Of a stretch of DNA of 10,846 bases, positions 1-7,264 are shown piece after piece. Source of the stretch: Deltaproteobacteria bacterium (lineage in GTDB: Bacteria; Desulfobacterota; Dissulfuribacteria; Dissulfuribacterales; UBA3076). Under the pieces are notes generated by a model, which saw nothing but the letters and a program-made list of their open reading frames with translations, had not been told where the DNA came from and did no database searches. The position numbers and the translations under genes are program-made. Numbering within the stretch: position 1 is the first letter of the stretch; every line of letters starts with the position of its first letter. The stretch lies in assembly GCA_030618205.1 (NCBI GenBank), contig JAUXDR010000013.1:1-10846 (forward strand). The letters run 5' to 3'.

Positions 1-22
1 ACTTTAGGCACTTATAACTTCT
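1..22 (-). repeat. 22-bp direct repeat, copy at the chlI-like 3' end
   Basis: Second copy of the repeat at 1066-1087. It encodes the last residues (EVISA) and TAA stop of the chlI-like gene plus 3 nt beyond. Because it touches the window edge, the true length of the repeat on this side cannot be seen; it may continue into unseen sequence. Confidence 0.9.
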
Positions 23-1047
23 CTAATCTTTCCTTCTTCCACACCCGGTTTCTGGAATGGTTTTCTTCGCATCCTGTGCTGGAGGGCCATATCGGCGGCC
101 CTTTGAACATCCTCTTTTAAAACCTCTTTTCGCCCATTAAAAGCAGCTAAGGTCTTGGATGCCTTCATCATCATGATATCGGCTCTGTGTCCATCCACGT
201 TCATATCAATTGCGATCCGGGCGATTAAATACAATATGTCATCAGAAACAGTGACCTGCTCTAGAAGTTCTTTTGCCCGGACGATAGCTTCCTGGAGTTT
301 CTCATCCTCTTCTTCCCAGATTTTTTGAAAGCCAGCAGGGTCTTGCTCGTAAAATGCCCTTCTTTTGACGACCTCAACCCTTTGATCAAGATCTGATATT
401 CCTTCGATATGGACACATAGCCCAAAACGGTCAAGCAGTTGCGGGCGCAACTCACCCTCTTCAGGATTCATGGTCCCGACCAGGATAAACTCCGCGGGAT
501 GAGAATAGGAGACCCCCTCTCTCTCAACGACATTGACCCCCATGGCAGCGGAATCAAGGAGGATATCCACTATGTGGTCATCAAGGAGGTTGACCTCATC
601 TACATAAAGGATCCCGCGGTTCGCTCCCGCTAGTATGCCGGGTTCAAAGCGTTTTTCTCCCTTTTTTATGGCATGTTCCAAATCAAGGGTACCTACCACC
701 CTGTCTTCCGTAGAGCCAACGGGAAGCTCAATGACCCGTGTTCTTCTCTTTCTGATTGGAAGTTCTTCTCCGCGATCAAGGCGATTTATACACTCCCGGC
801 ACATTTTTGCTTTGTTGTGCGGACTGCACCCGAACTTGCAGTCGGCAACCACTTCTATATCCGGCAAAAGAGCGGCCAAGGACCGTACCGCAGTCGATTT
901 GGCTGTGCCCTTTTCTCCCCTGATCAAAACACCACCAAGTTTCGGGTTGATCGCGTTTAGAATCAGGGCATTCTTCATCTTTTCCTGGCCAACAATGGCT
1001 GAAAAATGGTAAATGAGCTTCTGATTTTCCATTTCTTTGTTACCCAT
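4..1047 (-). CDS. ChlI/BchI-type magnesium-chelatase-like AAA+ ATPase
   Basis: A 347-residue AAA+ ATPase of the ChlI/BchI family, the motor that drives a CobN/ChlH-type large subunit. Visible elements: Walker A GEKGTAKST (44-52), Walker B GILYVDEVNLL (145-155, D150/E151), sensor-1 region GTMNPEEGELRP (191-202) with Asn194, the arginine-bearing RPQLLDRFG (201-209), and a C-terminal lid with GHRADIMMMKA and HRMRRKPF. Between Walker A and the ELPVGSTEDRVVGTLD hairpin (107-122) is a cysteine quartet, C70-x3-C74-x8-C83-x2-C86, absent from phototroph BchI but seen in ChlI proteins of anaerobes; it could bind Zn or an Fe-S cluster. ATG 1047 is used; ATG 1032 (MENQKL) is an alternative with no clearly better ribosome binding site. 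The gene follows the Gate gene after 44 bp and probably ends the visible operon. No D-subunit von Willebrand domain is present. Confidence 0.94.
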   Translation of the reverse strand: MGNKEMENQKLIYHFSAIVGQEKMKNALILNAINPKLGGVLIRGEKGTAKSTAVRSLAALLPDIEVVADCKFGCSPHNKAKMCRECINRLDRGEELPIRKRRTRVIELPVGSTEDRVVGTLDLEHAIKKGEKRFEPGILAGANRGILYVDEVNLLDDHIVDILLDSAAMGVNVVEREGVSYSHPAEFILVGTMNPEEGELRPQLLDRFGLCVHIEGISDLDQRVEVVKRRAFYEQDPAGFQKIWEEEDEKLQEAIVRAKELLEQVTVSDDILYLIARIAIDMNVDGHRADIMMMKASKTLAAFNGRKEVLKEDVQRAADMALQHRMRRKPFQKPGVEEGKIREVISA

Positions 1048-1065
1048 TTCTTCAAACTTTACCCC

Positions 1066-1087
1066 ACTTTAGGCACTTATAACTTCT
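1066..1087 (-). repeat. 22-bp direct repeat, copy upstream of the chlI-like gene
   Basis: This 22-bp stretch is identical to positions 1-22, which form the 3' end of the chlI-like gene. On the minus strand it begins AGAAGTTATAAGTGCC and includes TAA. In this upstream copy an open frame reads SEYELEKEVISA then stop, close to the real ChlI ending GKIREVISA. It therefore looks like a leftover chlI 3' tail placed between the Gate gene and the chlI-like gene. Confidence 0.9.
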
Positions 1088-1091
1088 TTTT

Positions 1092-2066
1092 CTAACTCAT
1101 ACTCAGAAAGACCAAAAGAAAAGCCCCACGGCTGAGCATCCCCAAGGCAGTTGAAACCAATATGATATTCGACCCTAATGAAAAACCGAAAATCGCTGTA
1201 TATCTGGGAAAAGAGTACCTCAAGGTGAATACAGGAAGCATCAATAAGCTCCCGAGAACGCAGGCTGTAATAGCCTGCAAATCACTCAACATTCCATCTT
1301 TGAGCATAGCTCCGAGTGAGGTTGCCCCTACCAGTGGGCTGAAAATATATGTACCCACCGGGAGAACACAGGAGGGAGGTAGTCTGAAAAAGTCAGTCAA
1401 TGGCCGGACATAATCTACCAGTCCTGTTATGATACCATTATTTATTAGCAGAAATATAACGAAAGTGGTCAATACAAAGATGGCGCTTACCTTTAAAAAA
1501 AACTTTCTCTGACGGGTAAAAGCCAAAACAAGCAATTCGCCAAATCTCTTCCTGGTTGTCCCGGCCGTATCGGCAGAACCGGCATCATTTGAATATTCCT
1601 CCGGCTCAGGGCCTTTTAACCTTATCCTTCCATATGTGATAACAAATAGGGTCTTGATTATTCCTGAGACAATAAAGGTCAAGAAATAAAGAAGACCTAC
1701 CTTAATACCCAGCAAGGGGATCATTATTGGAATTTGGTATGTAAAGGTCTCCTTTACATAAACCGGCGTTGTATTAAGGAGGGCAGAGAGCAATGTCTGT
1801 CTGGTATTTATTTTTCCTTCCTCATGAAGTTTGGCGAGCATGGTATTTCCGGCAAGGACTGACCCAAAAGATGCCAAAAACGTTATCCCGGCCTGATGGG
1901 GCAGATTGGCAAGCCTGGCAAGAGGCCGGCCCATGAATTCCAGTTTTTTAAACAGGCCTGCCTCTATCAACACCTGGGAGACATATAGAGAAATAAACAT
2001 GATGATTAATACCCTTGGAACGATGTTCCATGTATCGATCAGGCTCTGCAGAAAAAGGCTACTCAC
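1092..2066 (-). CDS. Nucleoside-recognition/Gate-domain inner-membrane protein
   Basis: A 324-residue polytopic membrane protein of the Gate (nucleoside recognition, SpmA/YjiH/FeoB-C-like) type. Hydrophobic helices cover most of it apart from a hydrophilic linker at about 147-190. Two halves carry a matching motif: LAGNTMLAKLHEEGKI (71-86) and LVGATSLGAMLKDGML (245-260), which indicates internal duplication typical of Gate domains. The GTG start at 2066 overlaps the chelatase stop (GTGA) and has GGAAGAG (2072-2078) 5 nt upstream, so GTG initiation looks genuine. Its place between the two chelatase subunit genes implies a role in the same process, perhaps moving metal ions or a tetrapyrrole across the inner membrane, or anchoring the chelatase there. 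That role is inference; Gate proteins have no single established substrate. Confidence 0.85.
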   Translation of the reverse strand: MSSLFLQSLIDTWNIVPRVLIIMFISLYVSQVLIEAGLFKKLEFMGRPLARLANLPHQAGITFLASFGSVLAGNTMLAKLHEEGKINTRQTLLSALLNTTPVYVKETFTYQIPIMIPLLGIKVGLLYFLTFIVSGIIKTLFVITYGRIRLKGPEPEEYSNDAGSADTAGTTRKRFGELLVLAFTRQRKFFLKVSAIFVLTTFVIFLLINNGIITGLVDYVRPLTDFFRLPPSCVLPVGTYIFSPLVGATSLGAMLKDGMLSDLQAITACVLGSLLMLPVFTLRYSFPRYTAIFGFSLGSNIILVSTALGMLSRGAFLLVFLSMS

Positions 2067-5000
2067 CTATACTCTTCCATAAAGGAAAACTTCTTCTTCG
2101 ACCACTCTTTGACATCTTTCTTGGTTATCACATCAACACTGCCTCCCTGAAAGTCGCCTTTCACATCGCCCATCTTTTCTTCCATCCATCCCTCGATCTC
2201 AAGATAGTATTCCTTCAATTCCTCTAGAACTTCAGGATCTGCCTTCCAGACGCCGCGCTTTTCTGCTTCAAGCAGCCTTCTTGCCATCTCTTCCAGGGCC
2301 CAGGGATTGTTTTCTTCAAAGAATTTCCGGTTTTCCTCGTTTATGACAAAGGTGCTGGTAATATCATCAAATATCCAATCCGCGACTACCTCTGCGGATG
2401 CGTCCCACCCATAAACACGCCCTACGCGTTTGGCTATATCACCGGCCCCCTTGTATCCGTGACGTTTCATCCCTTCGATCCATTTTGGATTCAAGAGTTT
2501 TGTGCGGGCTATTCTTTCCATTTCATCCTTCATGTCTCTGGTATCCGGGTGTTGCGGTTCGCTGGTATCTCCCCAGTAAACCTTTGGCTCATTGCCGGAG
2601 ACTGTTTTGACTGCCGCATACATCCCTCCGTGGAAATCATAGAAACAGCAACAGTCAAGGGGATCTGACTCGTCTGAGGCGAGTTTGTGGAATGTTGCAT
2701 CAACCGTGCTTAATCGATCGGCGTATTCCTTGTGGGAAATCTCTCCCCAGGCACCTTTTCCATAGGCATAACCCCCTTTTTCTATATATTGCTCTCCAAG
2801 GTCGCTCATTGTTTCCCAGGCGCTGGCAGCAACCATCAGACTTACACCGCCTCCCCCGTAAGCGCCGGGCCGTGCGCTGAAAAGACGATATGTTGCCAGA
2901 CGATCTACCTTTTCTTTATCAAAAGCCCCTTTGCTTATTGCCTTTTCCTTTTCCCGGTACTTGTTCACATGTTTTTTTATGTAGTTGTATTTCTCCCGCT
3001 CGTTTAAGGATGCAATCTTGATTATGGTCTCATCAATGAGTTCTATCAAATGGGGAAGTGTGTCCCGGAATATACCACTCGTTCGGATAGTCACGTCTAT
3101 CCTTGGTCTTTTGAGTTCTTTCAAGGAAATCAATTCCGTGCCTTTTACAATCCCGGATTCTGTCCAAACAGGCCTTGCACCCATAAGATATAATATCTGG
3201 GCAATCTGTTCCCCGTCCGCCCGGTAGGTATCAATAGCCCACAAGACCATTCCAATGTTTTCCGGATAGTTTACTTCCTGGTGGAGGTATTTATGGAGCA
3301 GGTTGTCTGCCATTTTTACCCCAACCTCCCAGGCCGCTCTGGTTGGAATGGTTCTGGTGTCTATGCTATAAAAATTTCTGCCTGTGGGAAGAACATCTAT
3401 CTTGCCTCTTGTCAGAAGACCGGAGGCACCCGGCTCAATATATTTCTTATCCATTCCCCTTAATAATTGAGGTATTTCCCTGGCAGTCATTTTCAGTTTT
3501 GGGGCAAGGGAGTCTATGGCCCAGGTAATCAACTCAACAAGATCCTCGATCCTATCCGCATTTTTTACCTCCACTACCTCAAGGATATCCTCTTTAACAC
3601 TTGTGCTGTCTCTTAACCCTCGCTTTACCAGCTCAAACGCCAGCTTGGTGCTCTTGTCAAGCAGCCCTCCGTCTTTCTTTTCAATGATCTCCTCATATTT
3701 GTAACCCATCAGTTCCAGGATCAATCTCCTTATGGATGGCCTGTCTCCGTCAAAGCGCATGATGGAAACCAGCATATTTGCCATTTGGTCCTCGTCATGG
3801 GTTTGACCCAGGATATGCAATCCATCCTTTATCTGGGTCTCACGGAACAGACTCAGCTTTCCATGCAGTTGCTCAACCAGGACATCAGGAGCTATCTCTT
3901 TTTCCTGATCAATAAGATTGGTTTTTTCCGCCAGGGCAAGGACCTGCTCAAAAATAACCTGTTGCCTATTCTCTTCGTTTTGATTTTTTGCATGGGCGTA
4001 TTGCCCCAAGAGTTCTTCTATCTCCTCTAGCTCATCATATAAACCGGATGGCTGCATGACCGGCCCCATGTGGTCGACCAGGGTGGCATAGGCCCTGCGT
4101 TTAGCCAGTATTCCTTCAGAATTGTTTTTTACCGTGTAGATATACAGATGAGGCCTGTCACCAACAATGATCTCAGGGAAACATTCATTGGAAAGCCCTA
4201 CGCCCTTGCCGGGCAGGAACTCTATGTAACCGTGAGTCCCTACTGAAATAATGACATCTGAGTTTTCCTGCACCCATTTATAGGTGGCAAGACACTGGTG
4301 GGTGGGCGGGATGTTCGGATCATGCAGAATCTTGCACACCTTGCCGTCGCACCTGGCCCCGTAACAACCCCTTTTCGGTTCAACCAATACATTAACATTT
4401 CCGAAATTGATCCCTGTGACTACAATTTTACCATCATGGACCATGCCTTCACCCGGCGGCTCGCCCCAGCCGGAAATCATCTTTTCCCTGGCATTATGCG
4501 GGAGATCACCCAGCCATTGATTATATTTATCCACATCAATAAAATCTATGGCACCACCCTTTTTGACAATCTCATCCACAGTGGTCCAGCGAAACTCACT
4601 TATGGCCTTGCGGTCCATAATAATGTCGATCAGTTCCTTACCATTTTCAGGGCAATTGCTGATAGAATATCCTTTTTCCTCCATCTGATGCATGACCCTG
4701 GCAACACTCTCCAATGTGTCAAGCCCTGCCCCCCCGGCAACAGATGCCTCAACACCTGCGCAAGGGTTTTTATGGAGAAGGAATGTGACTCTTCTTTTGT
4801 GAACAGGGAGCCTGCCTAACTTCAGCCAGGCACAAACTCTATCTAATAGAAAATTAACCCGTTCCGGGATCGGTTTTCTAAGACCATATTTATCTTCACT
4901 CTCTTCGTCTCTGGCGCAGATAATTACCGGTTCAATAGTCCCGTTAAACTCCGGCTGTGCCACCCAATAGACCTGACTGGACGGATGTATCCCCTGGGGA

Positions 5001-5464
5001 TTTCCCCTCCATTCTTCTTCCGTTCTTGAACCGGAATAGACTGTTTGAATGATCGGGACATCAAGTTCTTCCAGGATAGTTGATCCTGTCTCCCCTGCGA
5101 TAGGTATCTGAAGTAGAAAAGAAGATTCACAGTTTATGACCAGGTCCACCCCTTTTAATAATTCAATACCCACCTCTGCGTCAGGACAGCCCTGCCCTCC
5201 ATAGTCTTTTTTCTGCGCAAAAACCGGCACGGGAAAGATTTTTCTCTTCTCCAGTTCTTGAATAAGGAGATGAATTAAGTGAATATTCTTCTTTATCAAG
5301 AGATTTCGAGGGAAGAATATCCCAACTTTATCTGAAGACTGATAGCTTATAGAATCAAACCGTTTCTCATACCATTCCCGATAGTCGTTAAATTCTTGAA
5401 ATATCCTTTCACCTTCATAATGATAATATCCGATCCAGGGCATATCCATGGTTGTCTTCCTCAC
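2063..5464 (-). CDS. cobN: CobN/ChlH-family chelatase large subunit (cobaltochelatase CobN-like)
   Basis: A 1133-residue member of the CobN/ChlH family, the porphyrin- or corrin-binding subunit of ATP-dependent class I chelatases. Family blocks in order: GYYHYEG (12-18), HDPNIPPTHQ (381-390), GTHGYIEFLPGKGVGLS (409-425, with His411), ATLVDHMGP (460-468), LWAIDTYRADGE (741-752), PGAYGGGGV (866-874), FYDFHGGM (941-948, with His945) and a C-terminal NNPWAL segment. The product is shorter than usual CobN (over 1200 residues) because it starts almost at the GYYHYEG block and lacks the N-terminal domain usual in CobN. It also has three consecutive cysteines (938-940) just before FHGG. Start: GTG 5464 overlaps the ATPase stop by 4 bp; ATG 5449 has AGGAAG 6 nt upstream and may be the true start. 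Context argues for a chelatase acting on an imported compound rather than de novo B12 synthesis; metal and direction of reaction are unknown. Confidence 0.93.
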   Translation of the reverse strand: MRKTTMDMPWIGYYHYEGERIFQEFNDYREWYEKRFDSISYQSSDKVGIFFPRNLLIKKNIHLIHLLIQELEKRKIFPVPVFAQKKDYGGQGCPDAEVGIELLKGVDLVINCESSFLLQIPIAGETGSTILEELDVPIIQTVYSGSRTEEEWRGNPQGIHPSSQVYWVAQPEFNGTIEPVIICARDEESEDKYGLRKPIPERVNFLLDRVCAWLKLGRLPVHKRRVTFLLHKNPCAGVEASVAGGAGLDTLESVARVMHQMEEKGYSISNCPENGKELIDIIMDRKAISEFRWTTVDEIVKKGGAIDFIDVDKYNQWLGDLPHNAREKMISGWGEPPGEGMVHDGKIVVTGINFGNVNVLVEPKRGCYGARCDGKVCKILHDPNIPPTHQCLATYKWVQENSDVIISVGTHGYIEFLPGKGVGLSNECFPEIIVGDRPHLYIYTVKNNSEGILAKRRAYATLVDHMGPVMQPSGLYDELEEIEELLGQYAHAKNQNEENRQQVIFEQVLALAEKTNLIDQEKEIAPDVLVEQLHGKLSLFRETQIKDGLHILGQTHDEDQMANMLVSIMRFDGDRPSIRRLILELMGYKYEEIIEKKDGGLLDKSTKLAFELVKRGLRDSTSVKEDILEVVEVKNADRIEDLVELITWAIDSLAPKLKMTAREIPQLLRGMDKKYIEPGASGLLTRGKIDVLPTGRNFYSIDTRTIPTRAAWEVGVKMADNLLHKYLHQEVNYPENIGMVLWAIDTYRADGEQIAQILYLMGARPVWTESGIVKGTELISLKELKRPRIDVTIRTSGIFRDTLPHLIELIDETIIKIASLNEREKYNYIKKHVNKYREKEKAISKGAFDKEKVDRLATYRLFSARPGAYGGGGVSLMVAASAWETMSDLGEQYIEKGGYAYGKGAWGEISHKEYADRLSTVDATFHKLASDESDPLDCCCFYDFHGGMYAAVKTVSGNEPKVYWGDTSEPQHPDTRDMKDEMERIARTKLLNPKWIEGMKRHGYKGAGDIAKRVGRVYGWDASAEVVADWIFDDITSTFVINEENRKFFEENNPWALEEMARRLLEAEKRGVWKADPEVLEELKEYYLEIEGWMEEKMGDVKGDFQGGSVDVITKKDVKEWSKKKFSFMEEYR
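2072..2078 (-). promoter_or_regulatory. Ribosome binding site of the Gate-protein gene
   Basis: GGAAGAG sits inside the end of the chelatase gene, 5 nt before the GTG start at 2066. It supports the GTG as a real start and the GTGA overlap as real. Confidence 0.6.
5456..5461 (-). promoter_or_regulatory. Ribosome binding site deciding the chelatase start
   Basis: AGGAAG on the minus strand ends 6 nt before ATG 5449 and lies inside the longer reading from GTG 5464. Good spacing favours initiation at ATG 5449, which would shorten the chelatase by five residues to a MDMPWIGYY start. The GTG remains possible through coupling with the ATPase stop. Confidence 0.5.
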
Positions 5465-6234
5465 TCCCTCACCGGTCTCACCGGCAATATATAGGGATGG
5501 CCATTGCTTGAGCTTATTGTTGCTTCTACTCCATAGACTGATCTTATATTTTCAATAGTCATTACCTGCAGTGGTTTCCCGGTGCAAAAGATTTTACCTG
5601 CGTTTAGCATCACCATTCTGTCAGAAAAGCGAGATGCGAGATTCAGGTCGTGCATGGCCAAGATGGCAGCCATATCCTTTTTTTTCACCATACTGGAAAT
5701 CATTTCCATGACCTCCATCTGATGTCTTAGGTCCAGGTTGCTTGTAGGTTCGTCTAAGAGCAGATAATCCGTATCTTGTGCAACTGCTCTGGCTAACAGG
5801 ACTTTCTGCTTTTGCCCACCGCTTAACTGGTCAAAATCCCTTAAAGCGATATCCTCAAGATTCATGGACTTAAGGATATCCGCCACGATTTGCATATCCT
5901 TTTTAGAGGGTTTCCATGCAATATAGGGCCTTCTTCCCATCAAGACCGCATCAAATACGATGATGGGAAATTTGGAGGGCGAGCTCTGTGGTACATAACC
6001 GATATATCTTGCATGTGTCATTCTGTTCATCCGGTGGGTGTCCTCGCCATCTATCAGGATCGTTCCCTTATCCGGTTTCACTATTCCAATAATACACTTC
6101 AAAAGGGTCGTTTTCCCTGCCCCGTTGGGTCCTACTATACTTAGCACTTCCCCTTTATTTAGTCCTATTTCCACATCTTTCAGGACATTTATGTTTTTGT
6201 ATGTAAAATCAAGCCCGTGAACTTTTAGCATCAC
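5461..6234 (-). CDS. ABC transporter ATP-binding protein (FecE/BtuD-like)
   Basis: A 257-residue cytoplasmic ATPase that powers the adjacent permease. All canonical elements are present: Walker A GPNGAGKTT (35-43), Q-loop Q83, signature LSGGQ (137-141), Walker B YLLLDEP (157-163), D-loop SNLD (165-168) and switch His195 in MHDLN. The C-terminal extension is short, as in FecE/BtuD/HmuV proteins. Two starts are possible: GTG at 6234, giving a 4-bp GTGA overlap with the permease stop, or the next codon ATG at 6231, giving a TGATG stop-start overlap. The ATG is the likelier start because it is the commoner initiation codon. Either way translation is coupled to the permease. Its own stop overlaps the chelatase gene, tying the transporter and chelatase into one translation unit. 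Confidence 0.96.
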   Translation of the reverse strand: MMLKVHGLDFTYKNINVLKDVEIGLNKGEVLSIVGPNGAGKTTLLKCIIGIVKPDKGTILIDGEDTHRMNRMTHARYIGYVPQSSPSKFPIIVFDAVLMGRRPYIAWKPSKKDMQIVADILKSMNLEDIALRDFDQLSGGQKQKVLLARAVAQDTDYLLLDEPTSNLDLRHQMEVMEMISSMVKKKDMAAILAMHDLNLASRFSDRMVMLNAGKIFCTGKPLQVMTIENIRSVYGVEATISSSNGHPYILPVRPVRE

Positions 6235-7253
6235 CAGTATTCTCGTGTCCTTTTAATTAACAAGTAAAAGAAAAAAGGTACCCCTATGAAAGAGGTGACT
6301 ATCCCTATAGGTATGACCTGCGGGGCCCACAAAGCCCTTCCTATTGTGTCTGCCGTTAAGACAAGAACTGCGCCCACCAGTGCAGAAGCAGGAAGAAGGA
6401 AACGATGATCTCCTCCGATAACCATTCTTGTTATGTGAGGGGAAACAAGCCCTATGAAACTTATCACACCGGTAAAACATATGGCGCCTGCAGTGATCAA
6501 TGCGGCAAGGACAACGCCGACCATTCTAATTCTATCAACATTCACCCCCAATGCCTTTGCAGATTCGTCACCTGCAGCAAGGAGATTGAAATCCCATGAC
6601 CACTTCAGGAGTATGGGCATAGGGAGGAGTATCATAACAGATGCCACGCCTATCTCTTTCCATCCGACCTTGGATAGGCTTCCGAAAAACCAGAATACTA
6701 TTTCATGGACCTCCTCCATGGTCCCCATATATTGAAAAAGGGAACTGAGCGAAGAGAAAAAAAACATGATAGCAATACCGGCAAGTATCATGGTCTCAGG
6801 GGTTGAGACTCTTAATCTGGCTATCCCCACAATAAGGAAAGAGGAAAGCAAGGCAAAAAAGAAGGCGTTTCCGGCAATAAGGTATTCGTTGTGGAAACCA
6901 GCGCTGAAAACTATTGCAATCACAGCCCCAAATCCGGCGCTCGATCCTATTCCAAGGGTATATGGTGATGCCAAAGGATTCCTGAGTATGGCCTGAAATA
7001 CGGTCCCCGCTTGAGCGAGCCCGCATCCCACTAATACAGCCATGACTATGCGGGGAAGCCTCAGTTCCCAGATAATTGCATGGGACAGTCCGGAATCTTG
7101 AAATAGTGCAGCAAATGAATCTTTTAGACTGATAGATGATGGGCCCTGCGAAAGGGCTATCAAGGCCACGCCAAACAAAACCACTGCCTGAAGGATGATA
7201 AAAGAGAGTTTTCTGGCGCTGAAACCCCTATATTTTTCACATATGTCTTCCAT
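6231..7253 (-). CDS. FecCD/BtuC-family ABC transporter permease
   Basis: A 340-residue inner-membrane permease, the usual length for the FecCD/BtuC family, with about ten hydrophobic helices. It should form a homodimeric channel with two copies of the downstream ATPase. Diagnostic stretches are ELRLPRIVMAVLVGCGLAQA (63-82), LRNPLASPYTLGIGSSAGFGA (starting at 90), the coupling-helix segment GDESAKALGV (228-237), and VISFIGLVSPHITRMVIGGD (263-282). These are family signatures and do not separate cobalamin, haem and siderophore transporters. The gene starts at ATG 7253, 11 bp after the binding-protein stop, without an obvious strong ribosome binding site, so coupling to the upstream gene is probable. 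Its TGA stop overlaps the start of the ATPase gene. Confidence 0.96.
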   Translation of the reverse strand: MEDICEKYRGFSARKLSFIILQAVVLFGVALIALSQGPSSISLKDSFAALFQDSGLSHAIIWELRLPRIVMAVLVGCGLAQAGTVFQAILRNPLASPYTLGIGSSAGFGAVIAIVFSAGFHNEYLIAGNAFFFALLSSFLIVGIARLRVSTPETMILAGIAIMFFFSSLSSLFQYMGTMEEVHEIVFWFFGSLSKVGWKEIGVASVMILLPMPILLKWSWDFNLLAAGDESAKALGVNVDRIRMVGVVLAALITAGAICFTGVISFIGLVSPHITRMVIGGDHRFLLPASALVGAVLVLTADTIGRALWAPQVIPIGIVTSFIGVPFFFYLLIKRTREYW

Positions 7254-7264
7254 GTGGAACTACT

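Noticed and set aside
635..1012. 125-codon plus-strand ORF
   Set aside because: Antisense to the conserved ChlI-like Walker A and cysteine region; composition is that of a reverse-strand shadow.
4298..4819. 173-codon plus-strand ORF
   Set aside because: It lies entirely antisense to the conserved CobN-like gene, has no recognisable domain and no convincing ribosome binding site; it is a shadow ORF.
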